Assembly: GCF_003001675.1 (NCBI RefSeq)
Contig: NZ_PVYW01000015.1
Location: forward strand, 124,001 to 188,000
DNA length: 64,000 nucleotides
From: Cohnella sp. SGD-V74
GTDB lineage: Bacteria > Bacillota > Bacilli > Paenibacillales > Paenibacillaceae
Reading direction: 5' to 3'
Part shown: positions 7,036 through 15,809 of the stretch, piece after piece
Layout: each line of letters starts with the position of its first letter
Position numbering within the stretch: the first letter of the stretch is position 1
Made by a program: the position numbers and the translations under genes
Notes under the pieces: generated by a model
The model's input: the letters and a program-made list of their open reading frames with translations, nothing else
Told to the model about the DNA's origin: nothing
Database searches by the model: none

Positions 7036-9102
7036 CTAGTCGGCTTTCAAATAACCCTTTCGTCTTGCTGCGGCATTCATCGTCCGGATTTGCCGGATCG
7101 AGTTCCGTTGTGACCGTGTCCATTCCGGAGCGCCGTAATAGACGACTCCGAACGGGTCGTCTCCCGAGCGTCCCGCCCTTCCCGCCATCTGTACGAGCGA
7201 AGCCGCGTCGAACAACGAATTATGAGCGTCCAGAATGAACACGTCACTGCGAGGAATCGTGACCCCCCGCTCCAGAATCGTCGTTGTAACAAGGAGTTGG
7301 ATGGTTCTATCGCGGAAAGCAACGACCTTTTCCCCTCGTTCTTCGTCCGGGGAAGAGGTTCCGGCGATGGCGTTCCCGGGTAGACCAAGATTCTTCGCCT
7401 GATTGCGGAGCAGCCGGACCATCGGTTCGACTTGCTTAACATAAGGCACGAACAGGAATACTTGGGCACCGCGGTCGACGGATCGGCGAATCGGTTGCAG
7501 CAGTCTTTGCGGGATTGTCTGTTTGGCGAGTACTTGATACACGGACGGCAGCTTCAGTCTGGCGGGAACCGGCAACGGATAGCGATGGTAGCGGACCGGA
7601 ACTCTTGCATACGCCAGCCTCCCACGTGACGCCTCACGCTGCAATGCTGCCGGAGGCGTAGCGCTGAGGTAGACGGTTCGGCCATCGGGCTTTCCGCATT
7701 TGGCGGCGGCGTAATGGAGCATCGGGTCGTTATGATAAGGAAAAGCATCCAACTCATCGATAAGTACGAGGTCGAAAGCCCCTTGAAAACGGAGAAGCTG
7801 ATGGGTAGTCGCCAGCGTAAGTTCCCCTTCCCTCCAACGATCCGGACTCCCTCCGTACAGAACGGCAATATTTCGGTCCGGGAACGCTTTGGCCAATCTT
7901 GGCGCCAACTCCAGCACAACGTCCCGTCTCGGCGTCGCCACCAGCGCTCTGCCTCCTCTTGAGAGCACCGAATCAAGCAGGGGAAAAATCATCTCCGTCT
8001 TGCCCGCTCCCGTAACCGCCCAGAGTAAAAATGATCGGCCCTTGGAAGCCCGCGGAGCTTCTAGGAAGGCGAGGGCTTGAGCAGCAGCGTCGCTCTGCGC
8101 AGGGCTGAGCCCCCAGCGCTTGATGAGGTGCTGACGGATGTTTTTTGAGTGGGAAGGTACGCTAGCTGTTCGAATAACAGGTGCAGGACTAGCCGTTGGA
8201 ATAGAAGTTGGGAACGGTGCTGTGGCAGTTTGTCTACGTGTTGGGAGCAATGGCGCTTCAGCGGGCACAGGTACCGAGAGCGCAGCACCGGCGGTCGGCA
8301 AGCCGATGACCAGCAACTCGCATTCGCGGCTGCGCCCCATCGTCAAGCAAGCCTCGCAATACGCGCAGGCTTGCCTCCCGCACGCGGCGCAATCCGTGCG
8401 CCGCAGCTTATCCGCGCTGCCGCAGCGCCGGCAGCGCAACACCTGGGCGCGGCCGCCCGCCCCGCGCCCCCGCAACAGCCGAGCGCGCCGCAGCGCCCGC
8501 TCGGCCCAACCCCGCAGCCCCGCCGACGCGGGGGCTGCAACTGCATCGGGGGCCACTGCAGCCGTCAGCTGCACGGCCCCCAAGAGCGCCGCGAGCTGCA
8601 GCGCAGCAAACGCGGAGACGCCCGAGCTGCCCGGCAGCTCGGCGTCCAACAGCTGCTGCGCTTCCTCGCGGAGCAGCGAACGGCCGGCCAAACGCGCGGC
8701 CGCCCTTCCTGCCGCTTCGAGCAGGCGCGGCTCCGCCGCCGCCCCCTCTCTCAGCTTAATTCTCTCCATCTCGCCCGCATACCCGGCCGATCTCGCATGA
8801 TATACCAGTCGCTCCGCCCAGCCGCCATGCACGAATTGTTTCTCCTCGGCCCCTCGCCAGGCTCTCTCCCTATCACCCGATTCTTCTTTCAAGCCTTTGC
8901 CCGCAGGAGATCGCGTCTCACTCGCCCATTCCTCCTCTAACATTCGGCACATCCGTTCTCCCTCGCCCAGAGGAATCTCCTCGCGCAGACGAACAATCTC
9001 ACTCGCTCTGTCATTCCAATATTTCCGATCCGTCTCCCAGTCGATCGAGATCAGCGCCTTCTGCCCGCGCGCAGCCCGTACAGCATATAAAACAACCTTC
9101 AT
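7036..9102 (-). CDS. comFA: ComFA-like DNA translocase/helicase
   Basis: A 688-residue superfamily-2 helicase of the ComFA type, which drives transforming DNA through the membrane. A four-cysteine zinc motif region (CRRCGSADKLRRTDCAACG...CAYCEACL, about 225-250) precedes the helicase core: Walker A AVTGAGKTEM, Walker B LIDELDAFPY, motif III YLSATPP and C-terminal GRAGRSGDDPFG. The ATG at 9100-9102 follows a GGAGGAGGGG Shine-Dalgarno and is preferred over upstream codons. The N-terminal third (8.35-8.75 kb) is extremely GC-rich and alanine/arginine-rich. Confidence 0.92.
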   Translation of the reverse strand: MKVVLYAVRAARGQKALISIDWETDRKYWNDRASEIVRLREEIPLGEGERMCRMLEEEWASETRSPAGKGLKEESGDRERAWRGAEEKQFVHGGWAERLVYHARSAGYAGEMERIKLREGAAAEPRLLEAAGRAAARLAGRSLLREEAQQLLDAELPGSSGVSAFAALQLAALLGAVQLTAAVAPDAVAAPASAGLRGWAERALRRARLLRGRGAGGRAQVLRCRRCGSADKLRRTDCAACGRQACAYCEACLTMGRSRECELLVIGLPTAGAALSVPVPAEAPLLPTRRQTATAPFPTSIPTASPAPVIRTASVPSHSKNIRQHLIKRWGLSPAQSDAAAQALAFLEAPRASKGRSFLLWAVTGAGKTEMIFPLLDSVLSRGGRALVATPRRDVVLELAPRLAKAFPDRNIAVLYGGSPDRWREGELTLATTHQLLRFQGAFDLVLIDELDAFPYHNDPMLHYAAAKCGKPDGRTVYLSATPPAALQREASRGRLAYARVPVRYHRYPLPVPARLKLPSVYQVLAKQTIPQRLLQPIRRSVDRGAQVFLFVPYVKQVEPMVRLLRNQAKNLGLPGNAIAGTSSPDEERGEKVVAFRDRTIQLLVTTTILERGVTIPRSDVFILDAHNSLFDAASLVQMAGRAGRSGDDPFGVVYYGAPEWTRSQRNSIRQIRTMNAAARRKGYLKAD

Positions 9103-9182
9103 CCAACTCCCCTCCTCCAGTTCGAATACTGATCCTTCCATCTTCCCCACGTTAGCGTCGTCTCTCCCCATTCCAACAACAC

Positions 9183-9225
9183 AAAAAAACACACCCCAGC
9201 CTATACGGCGATTCGAGGTGTGCTT
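9183..9225 (-). terminator. Intrinsic terminator after the Rpn-type remnant
   Basis: Arms 9187-9197 and 9215-9225 pair over 11 positions (G-U pairs included) around a 17-nt loop, followed on the minus strand by seven T residues. It separates the Rpn-type gene from comFA. Confidence 0.75.
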
Positions 9226-9252
9226 CACCTTGATTTATCTGGATATAACCAA

Positions 9253-10035
9253 CTAATGAACCGATTCCTTAAGCTTGTTAATCTTGTCGGCAGACAATCC
9301 GGTCACTTCTCCCACCATGGCCGGATCAAGTCCCTTGGCCAGCATTTTTGCAGCAATTTCCTCTTTGCTTTTCAACACACCTTCTTCTCTCCCCTGTTTT
9401 AAGCCTTTCTCCAAACCCATCTTCTCCCAGGACGTCATCCATTCCATCATCGCAACCTCCTCTTTCAGGTTAGTTCGATCTATTTTCTTGAGCAACTGCT
9501 CGTTCTCAGAAGTCGTTAATTGTAGATAAGTTTCGAAAAAAACGGTCAGCAGCTTCATCCGGGCAGGATCCAACCGCAGACGAGTCACCATGCGAAGAAA
9601 TTCAAACTTTACCGCAACCCGTTGCTTTTTATTATATCCCATACTGCTCAAAAGCGCAGCAGCCACGGGGTTATCGGTCCGAACGAATCGGCGCCAGCCT
9701 TTCTTGCGCAACTGGAGCGAATAATATCGGAAATTCATCACCTTCAAGAACGGGAAAGACCAGCCGAACCGATTCGGCTCTTTCTCCTGCCGTGTGTGGC
9801 TGAAAACCGCAATCGGAAGAATCCGACGACGGTACTTCTCGTACAGCTTGCTGGAGTACAGGAACATCCTTTCAGGGAAATCCTCTTGATAGTAGGACTG
9901 CGGTTCCAGATGGATAATAATCAGTGTTTTGTCTTCCTGTCGCTCCCTATTTCCCCCCTCCTCCAACAACATCGTCTCCACGGCTAAATCGACCCGTTCC
10001 GTCGTTCCCCCGACCAGATCGGAGAATATCGTGAT
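9253..10035 (-). pseudogene. 5'-truncated Rpn/PD-(D/E)XK nuclease family gene
   Basis: The open frame encodes about 260 residues of the Rpn (YhgA-like, recombination-promoting nuclease/putative transposase) family. It contains FSDLVGGTTERVDLAVET and IIIHLEPQSYYQEDFPERMFLYSSKLYEKYR, the D...ExQ nuclease core, and a typical C-terminal tail (EKGLKQGREEGVLKSKEE). The family normally has several dozen residues before FTDLVGG. Here a TAG stop (10036-10038) lies immediately upstream and no matching coding sequence precedes it. The first usable codon is a GTG at 9981. It is probably a remnant; a shortened expressed protein cannot be excluded. It occupies the interval between degU and comFA where B. 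subtilis has degV. Confidence 0.7.
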
Positions 10036-10082
10036 CTACATTCATCCCCTCGCTCCTCCCCCACCACCGACCAACAAAACAG

Positions 10083-10118
10083 AAAAGCCGCCCATTCCCC
10101 ATCCGGAGAAAGAGCGGC
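10083..10118 (-). terminator. Intrinsic terminator of the 139-residue protein gene
   Basis: Arms 10087-10100 and 10105-10118 form a 14-position stem with one mismatch and a 4-nt loop, followed on the minus strand by TTTTCTGTTTTG. It lies 118 nt past the stop of the upstream gene and just before the truncated Rpn-type gene. Confidence 0.75.
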
Positions 10119-10235
10119 GTGTGCTTCACGGCCGAGCCTGATTTATTTTCTAATATCGTATCATGTATTTCCTCAACATGCAACGCATCTCCAGCTTCTC
10201 TCTCTACTCCCCAGTCTCTCTCTTTCTCACACTTT

Positions 10236-10655
10236 CTATAAAGGCAACCGCCGAACATCCTCCTGACGAGCCAACTCAACCCACACAACGCGCGACTCCG
10301 CAGCAGCGATCGATCCGATCGACTCTTCTCCCCGACCACACTCTCTATGCCCGCTGCTCTCGGAACAATCCCGCCTCATCCACTCGATGCCCGAATCCTT
10401 ACGAGCCATACGCTCCAAAATCGGCTCCGTCTCATCCGTAGACCGATCAAGCACGACCGTTATTCCGATCTCCGTTCCCGTCCTTCTCGAAAAAAGCTGA
10501 ATCGCCCGGATATACCCTTCTATCTGCATTTGATGATTTCCCGCGACCAGCACGTAATGGCGGCGCCCCCCGCCAGAGCTTCGACGAATGATCCAGCGCG
10601 CGAATGCCGCGGCGGCAACGTATAAACCGACGATCCATAACAGCTCGGGAAGCAT
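10236..10655 (-). CDS. Membrane-anchored protein of unknown function
   Basis: A 139-residue protein with one N-terminal hydrophobic segment (LLWIVGLYVAAAAFARWII, about 5-23) and a cytoplasmic domain. The segment VLVAGNHQMQIEGYIRAIQLF...ITVVLDRSTDETEPILERMA resembles the first strands of a GT-A-type nucleotide-sugar fold (a D-x-S-T-D-E-T motif). The protein is far too short for a complete glycosyltransferase, so no function is assigned. The ATG has an AGGAGGAG ribosome-binding site. It lies after degU, with a terminator on each side, so it is probably monocistronic. Confidence 0.65.
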   Translation of the reverse strand: MLPELLWIVGLYVAAAAFARWIIRRSSGGGRRHYVLVAGNHQMQIEGYIRAIQLFSRRTGTEIGITVVLDRSTDETEPILERMARKDSGIEWMRRDCSESSGHRECGRGEESIGSIAAAESRVVWVELARQEDVRRLPL

Positions 10656-10813
10656 GGCGTCTCCTCCTTTGCCATGAAGGTGAGCGACGGCCGACCCGAC
10701 GCCGGATATCCGCTCCAGCCCATTTACCGTCTACTCGTTCCACAATATATGCCGCCGGTCCATCGAGGGTTCCGCACTGGGCAAACTCGCTCGCTGACAT
10801 GCCTCCCACCCCA

Positions 10814-10859
10814 CAAAAAAAAACCGCGATCCCCAAGCCCTAAGCCGGAAACCGCGATT
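10814..10859 (-). terminator. Intrinsic terminator of the degS-degU operon
   Basis: Arms 10822-10834 and 10847-10859 pair over 13 bp (including G-U pairs) and are followed on the minus strand by a run of T. Located 14 nt beyond the degU stop codon. Confidence 0.8.
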
Positions 10860-10872
10860 CGCTTATTATGTA

Positions 10873-11595
10873 TTACAAAGTCACCCAGCCATACTTGATC
10901 GAATTGATGACGGCCTGCGTGCGGTCGTCCACTTCCATCTTCTGCAGAATGCTGCTGACGTGGTTTTTGACCGTTTTCTCGCTGATGAACAGGTTCTCCC
11001 CGATCGTCTTGTTGCTCTTGCCCTCGGCCATAAGCCGGAGCACCTCTGCCTCGCGGCGAGTGAGCGGGTTGTTCCCGCGCGGGATGAACTTCGTCACCGT
11101 CTCCCGGCTGGCAGCTGCCCCCGAAGTGGCGCCGATCTCGTCGAGATACGTCATGCGGCGAAGCTGATTGATCAGCTTGCCCGTTACTTTCGGATGTATG
11201 TAAGCATGTCCTTCCGCGACTGTGCGGATGGCGTTAACCAGCGACTCCGCTTCCATGTCCTTGAGCAGATACCCCGTCGCGCCCTTGCGCAGGGTCTCGA
11301 ACACGTAGCTCTCGTCGTCGTGAATCGAGAGGATAATGACCTTAATCTCCGGAAAAATATCGCGCAACCTCTCGGTCGCCACCACGCCGTTCTCGATCGG
11401 CATATTAATGTCGAGCAGTACGACGTCCGGCTTCTCCCGGTTGCAGAACTCCAGCACCTGAATTCCGTCGCCGCACTCTCCGATAACCTCCAGATCGCTC
11501 TCCATGTTCAGAATCCGCTTCAATCCTTCGCGGAAGAGCTGATGATCGTCGGCTAGGAGCACTTTAATCGTACGTGCCGCTGTCTTATTCTCCAT
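10873..11595 (-). CDS. degU: Response regulator DegU
   Basis: A 240-residue NarL/LuxR-type response regulator. The receiver domain (about 10-130) has the acidic pair D16/D17, phosphoacceptor Asp62 (VVLLDINMP) and the lysine in GATGYLLKD. The C-terminal HTH (about 172-235) reads LTRREAEVLRLMAEGKSNKTIGE...SEKTVKNHVSSIL, a classic LuxR/GerE domain. DegU controls exoenzymes, competence, motility and biofilm genes in Bacillus relatives. The gene overlaps the 3' end of degS by 11 nt, so the two are translationally coupled. Confidence 0.96.
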   Translation of the reverse strand: MENKTAARTIKVLLADDHQLFREGLKRILNMESDLEVIGECGDGIQVLEFCNREKPDVVLLDINMPIENGVVATERLRDIFPEIKVIILSIHDDESYVFETLRKGATGYLLKDMEAESLVNAIRTVAEGHAYIHPKVTGKLINQLRRMTYLDEIGATSGAAASRETVTKFIPRGNNPLTRREAEVLRLMAEGKSNKTIGENLFISEKTVKNHVSSILQKMEVDDRTQAVINSIKYGWVTL

Positions 11596-12763
11596 GCGCG
11601 ATTAACTCCTTTCTTGAATCCGCTTTTATGGGAACATTGATCTTGATTACCGTGCCTTGGCCGATCGTCGATTCGATCTCCATCTTGCCTTGCAGCAAAT
11701 CCACGCGCTCCTTCATCCCGATCAAGCCGAAATGGGAATGCGATTTGGAACGGGCCTCCACGATATCCGGATGGAACCCGACTCCATTATCTTGTATGAA
11801 CATCCGGACGGTGTCGTCCAGAAAGATCAGCTCAAGCGAGACGAACGTCGACTGCGCATGCTTCAGCGCGTTGTTGAAGCCTTCCTGCACGAGCCGGAAC
11901 ATGGCCGCTTCCATCGCGTTCGGCAACCTTTTCTCCTTGCCCGACGTCTCAAATACAGAACGAATTCTCGTCTTCTCCTCGAAGTCCTGCACGAACTTGC
12001 GAAGCGTCGGCACCAGACCGAGATCATCCAAAGCCATCGGACGAAGGTTGAAAATGATTTTCCGTATTTCCTCCAACCCGATCCGGATTTGCGACTTCAG
12101 ATCGATCAGTTCGCTGCGCACGAGTTCAAGATCGTTCGTGTCCAGCATCCGCTCGGCAATTTCCGTTCTTAGAACGAGATTCGCCAGCGACTGGGCCGGT
12201 CCGTCGTGAATTTCTCTAGCAATTCGCTTGCGCTCATCTTCCTGGGCCAGAATGATCTTGAGACCGATCATCTGACGATTTTTCGCCGATTCCAGTATTC
12301 GCGTAACCTGGGTCAAGTCCCCTGACAAATAGTCAAGCACGACACTCATCTGCAGGCTGATCGTATCCGCGCGTTCGATAGACAACTCTACGCCCTTCAC
12401 TCTCATCTGCAGCTCGTCTCTCCGGGCTTTCAGATAGCTTTCCTTTTCCCGGTAGACCATCAAGTCGAGCTGGAGCTGCGTCGCCTTCTCGTATGCCGAT
12501 TTGATGTCCTGCTCGGAGTACCGGACGAAATCCCGGCTCACTTCCGTGAGCCGGATTCTCGCCAGCCGGTAATCCCGTTCTATGCGATCTACCTTGTCTA
12601 TCGTATCCGACGTCTCCTGCAGAACGGTCTCCAACTCGTGCGTGAGGGAGAGCAGCTCCCGACGGGCAGCCTCGCAGATTTCGAACACTTGGACCTTGCT
12701 GTCTTCCATGACGGAAATCGCATTCTGGATGACGCGGTCTATCTGGTCTACATGATAATCCAC
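11585..12763 (-). CDS. degS: Sensor histidine kinase DegS
   Basis: A 392-residue cytoplasmic histidine kinase without membrane segments. A long coiled-coil N-terminal sensor (about 1-175) leads to a HisKA_3 domain with phosphoacceptor His186 in KRIAREIHDGPAQSL, then an HATPase domain with NNALKHA (N box) and DNGVGFHP (G1 box). It phosphorylates and dephosphorylates DegU. The start is GTG (12761-12763) with GGGGAGTAAT upstream. Its promoter carries a perfect 10-bp palindrome also found upstream of the neighbouring glycosidase gene. Confidence 0.96.
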   Translation of the reverse strand: MDYHVDQIDRVIQNAISVMEDSKVQVFEICEAARRELLSLTHELETVLQETSDTIDKVDRIERDYRLARIRLTEVSRDFVRYSEQDIKSAYEKATQLQLDLMVYREKESYLKARRDELQMRVKGVELSIERADTISLQMSVVLDYLSGDLTQVTRILESAKNRQMIGLKIILAQEDERKRIAREIHDGPAQSLANLVLRTEIAERMLDTNDLELVRSELIDLKSQIRIGLEEIRKIIFNLRPMALDDLGLVPTLRKFVQDFEEKTRIRSVFETSGKEKRLPNAMEAAMFRLVQEGFNNALKHAQSTFVSLELIFLDDTVRMFIQDNGVGFHPDIVEARSKSHSHFGLIGMKERVDLLQGKMEIESTIGQGTVIKINVPIKADSRKELIAHGE

Positions 12764-12830
12764 GCTAATTACTCCCCTACTCGAAGACGCCGTCTAAAAT
12801 CATCTTCTATCAGACTACAGCCGATCTCAC

Positions 12831-12853
12831 TTGCTAGCAATGTTTACATCATA
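12831..12853 (-). promoter_or_regulatory. degS promoter with palindromic operator-like site
   Basis: TATGAT (12853-12848, with an upstream TGG giving an extended -10) is followed after exactly 7 nt by the perfect palindrome TTGCTAGCAA (12840-12831), which would cover the transcription start. No good -35 is visible. The same arrangement occurs at 15676-15698. Confidence 0.5.
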
Positions 12854-12902
12854 CCATATTTTGAAGTCTCATCGAGAGAGGAATAGGACTTTCGGTCTAA
12901 AA

Positions 12903-15605
12903 TTAACGAATTGTAATCGTTTGAGTTTTGTTCTCCCAATCTACTTTCTGCCCGAGCTGCTCGGATACGAGACGAACCGGAACATAGACGCTGCCCTTGA
13001 TCAGCAGGGGGGCCGCCGGCATCGCCTGGCGTACTCCGTTTACCGTCATCGTGTCCTTGCCGACCCACAGCTCCAGCATTTTGTCCCCGCGCAGCACCGT
13101 TACTCTCTTATCCGCATTGTTCCAAACTACCTGAGCCCCAAGCGTATCTCCGACAAAGCGGAGCGGCAAATAGTTCGTGTTCGTTCCTTTCTGGATAAAA
13201 GGAGCCCCCGGAAGCGTCACTTGCTTCCCGTCGACCGTAGCCTGCTTCTTCCCGACTGTCATGACGATCGTCGGCTTGGAGACTTCAATTTGTCCCGGAG
13301 GATATTGGAGCACGAGATTGTCGAAGGCTATCTGGCCCAGCATCGAGCGCTCGTCCTGATCATTCTCCTGATTGACGAGATACAGCTTGGTCAGCTTGGC
13401 TTCGCCCTTCAGTCCCGCTTGAGCCAGGTCGAAGCGGATATTTTTCCAGCCGGTCCAATCTACTTTATCGGCGATCGTGGCGTAAGCCGGCTTGCCGTCA
13501 CCATTAATGAACTCGGCCCTCAGCCAGTGCATGCCGCCGTCGCCCAGCACGTCGATCGAGATGGCGCTCGGAGAGCCTTTGATCGCGATGCCTTTGCCGT
13601 CGTTCAGAACGGCGTTGGCGTACCTCTTGCCCGCTCCGACCGTAAAGTCGTAGTCCATCGCCAGCACCTTCGACGTCTCGCGTCCGGTGATCCCGGTGAC
13701 GATCGCTGCCGATCCGGCCGTCTCGACAGGGGTACCAGAGAAGCCTACGTTGTAAGCCGCCTTCTCGAAGTCCTCCAGCAGCTGCTCCGTTCCCGGCGCC
13801 AGCACGGCTACCGCTCCGAAGCCGTCATACCGCGCGATGGCGTAACCCGCGGCCACGTTGTTCTGCACCTTGTTCACCGTCAGCTTGCCGTCTTGCGCCG
13901 TTGCCGTGAATCCGCGGAACTCCCACGTCACGGACGACGCCGGTACGGACAACAACCGCCCGTCCGTCAACTGCGCTTTCACCGGAACGTTGATCACCGC
14001 TCCCGGCTTCAGCAGCGTCGAGCTCGGCTCGACGATCAGCTTGGCGACCTGCGCTTCGCCGACGATCTCCAGCTTCAGAGAATCGCTTGCGCTTCCCGAT
14101 TTCACGCTGACCGTAGCCGATCCGGCTTTCGCGGCTTGGAACGTGCCGTTGGCGAACGAACCCAACTGCTTGTCGATGCTCCAGGCCGGCGTCAGGCCGT
14201 TCGGATCAATCGGATTGTAATACGTATCGTACGCTTTGAGGGAGTAGTTCGCCTGCTGCCCGATGAACAGCGTTTCCGGTCCGCTGGCCACGATGCCTTT
14301 CAACGAGCCTTGCGGTGCGGTGGTATAGACGCCGATCCCGTTCGTCACCAGACGCTGCGTCGTCCCGAAAGAAGTCGGATGAGTGAGCTGCGTTTGGAAA
14401 TCCCCCAACGGCCGCGTCACCATCGTCGTCGAGCCGCCCCCGTCGAGATTGACGGCTTTCCAGACGCCGAGTTCCTTGAGCATCTGCTGCAGTTCTTTCA
14501 GCGTGACGCCTTTGCGGCCTCCGTTCTCTTCGACAGTAAGCAAGTATGCCGTAGAACCGTCCTTGGAAAAGCCTACGGCCGTACGGGCGCGATCCGCATA
14601 CCCGCTTAGTCCATTGACGTCTCTCGTGAAGGAGGCAGGCGCCCCCTGGTCCATCAGCAGCGTATGTCCGCTCACCATCATCTGGAAGTCGGACGGGTTG
14701 TAGACCTTGCCTGCGGCCGTCGTCAGAGAGTAGTCCGCGTTAATCCGCTCCCCGACCGCCAGATTGGCGACGAAGTTGCCGGAATCCTTGCCGTAGTGGC
14801 CCCGCAGCACAAATCCGTTCTCGGGAATCGGAGTCGAGATCGCTCCTCTTACGGCAACCTCGGTCACGACACCGTCCACGATCAGCGCCTCGTTCGGCGT
14901 AGCCGCGCTGTTCGCCGGCCGCTCCGCAGCAGTCCAGGCGCTCGTATACATGTACAGCGCGTTAACATGGCTGTAAGCTTTGTCCGGCTCCGTGCGATAA
15001 GCCGACTTGTTCAACCCCGCCAGCGGGTAAGAGACTCCTTTGTCCACCGCCGTTACCGTACCGGTAAACACGAAATTTTCGATAATTGGCTGGCGATCCT
15101 TCGTCACCCCGAACGCATACATTCCCTGCAGTTGCTCTGTGCTGACAAGGAGCTGTCCCGAAGTAATCTGTGCGCCCATCGGCACGCCTTCCGTGCCGCT
15201 TGCCGTGCGGAACACGTCTCCGTTAATGCCCGCAACTGCGCCCGTTTCTTTCGTCATTGCGCCAACCGACTGCTTCGCGGTCACGCTTCCCTTCGGCCCT
15301 CCCATCGCATTGAGCTGAACGTACGGATTTTTGAGGTCCACTTGCAGAACGTGCAAGACTTCGGTCGGAATCGAAGTGTCGGACGGGATCCAGGCGTAGG
15401 TCAATTGACGAACTCCGGAAGTTACGATCGTTTCATTTTGCTTGAAGAGCTTATAGGTGACCGCGGACTGCTGCGTCGCGGCGACGGCGTGGGGAACGGA
15501 GATGAATCCCGTGCTGACGGGACCGGTGAACACCAACACTCCTGCGAGAAAAGGCAACACGAATCTGGAACGCTTCTGTCGGGCTTGTGAAGTGAATAAT
15601 CGCAT
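12903..15605 (-). CDS. Secreted phosphodiester glycosidase (NAGPA-like) with copper amine oxidase-like stalk domain
   Basis: A 900-residue exported protein with a basic N-terminus and signal peptide ending near AVAA (about 43). Residues about 80-415 form a phosphodiester glycosidase (NAGPA, DUF2233-type) domain: GINGDVFRTASGTEGVPMG near the start and VNLDGGGSTTMV near the end. An Ig-like region and a region resembling a carbohydrate-binding jelly roll (after DFEKAAYNVGF) follow. Two copper amine oxidase N-terminal-like repeats (PTIVMTVGKKQATVDGK..., NYLPLRFVGD, VPVRLVSEQLG) end the protein. Substrate unknown; teichoic-acid-type or GlcNAc-phosphodiester bonds are likely for the family. The start has AGGAG upstream. 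Confidence 0.88.
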   Translation of the reverse strand: MRLFTSQARQKRSRFVLPFLAGVLVFTGPVSTGFISVPHAVAATQQSAVTYKLFKQNETIVTSGVRQLTYAWIPSDTSIPTEVLHVLQVDLKNPYVQLNAMGGPKGSVTAKQSVGAMTKETGAVAGINGDVFRTASGTEGVPMGAQITSGQLLVSTEQLQGMYAFGVTKDRQPIIENFVFTGTVTAVDKGVSYPLAGLNKSAYRTEPDKAYSHVNALYMYTSAWTAAERPANSAATPNEALIVDGVVTEVAVRGAISTPIPENGFVLRGHYGKDSGNFVANLAVGERINADYSLTTAAGKVYNPSDFQMMVSGHTLLMDQGAPASFTRDVNGLSGYADRARTAVGFSKDGSTAYLLTVEENGGRKGVTLKELQQMLKELGVWKAVNLDGGGSTTMVTRPLGDFQTQLTHPTSFGTTQRLVTNGIGVYTTAPQGSLKGIVASGPETLFIGQQANYSLKAYDTYYNPIDPNGLTPAWSIDKQLGSFANGTFQAAKAGSATVSVKSGSASDSLKLEIVGEAQVAKLIVEPSSTLLKPGAVINVPVKAQLTDGRLLSVPASSVTWEFRGFTATAQDGKLTVNKVQNNVAAGYAIARYDGFGAVAVLAPGTEQLLEDFEKAAYNVGFSGTPVETAGSAAIVTGITGRETSKVLAMDYDFTVGAGKRYANAVLNDGKGIAIKGSPSAISIDVLGDGGMHWLRAEFINGDGKPAYATIADKVDWTGWKNIRFDLAQAGLKGEAKLTKLYLVNQENDQDERSMLGQIAFDNLVLQYPPGQIEVSKPTIVMTVGKKQATVDGKQVTLPGAPFIQKGTNTNYLPLRFVGDTLGAQVVWNNADKRVTVLRGDKMLELWVGKDTMTVNGVRQAMPAAPLLIKGSVYVPVRLVSEQLGQKVDWENKTQTITIR

Positions 15606-15675
15606 GTACTTCTGTTCTCCTGTAAGTCTATTGGATTTTGGGAGAAGTCCCGCTCCGGCGCCTCGTTGGCAGACG

Positions 15676-15698
15676 TTGCTAGCAAACTTCCTATTATC
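15676..15698 (-). promoter_or_regulatory. Promoter of the phosphodiester glycosidase gene with palindrome
   Basis: GATAAT (15698-15693) followed after 7 nt by TTGCTAGCAA (15685-15676), matching the degS promoter arrangement exactly. The predicted leader is about 80 nt. The -35 is poor, suggesting activator dependence or a different sigma factor. Confidence 0.45.
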
Positions 15699-15770
15699 CC
15701 TACTCTATTAGACTCATTAAGAGGCCAAAAGTTACACTCCGGATCCGTTATCTTGAAATTTTATATAGGG

Positions 15771-15804
15771 AAAAAGAAAGAACGACGATCGCTCGCCGCT
15801 CTTT
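15771..15804 (-). terminator. Intrinsic terminator after the YjbR-type gene
   Basis: Arms 15777-15788 and 15793-15804 form a 12-bp stem (two G-U) with a GCGA tetraloop on the minus strand, followed by CTTTTT. It ends the transcript containing the SLH protein's downstream neighbour. Confidence 0.8.
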
Positions 15805-15809
15805 CTCTC

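Noticed and set aside
10447..10836. Minus-strand frame of 129 codons between degU and the 139-residue protein gene
   Set aside because: It begins inside the degSU terminator, its ATG has an ill-spaced ribosome-binding site, and its second half overlaps a better supported gene in another frame.
12831..14609. 592-codon plus-strand frame opposite the glycosidase gene
   Set aside because: Antisense shadow; the coding sense strand has a signal peptide and recognisable domains, the antisense has none.
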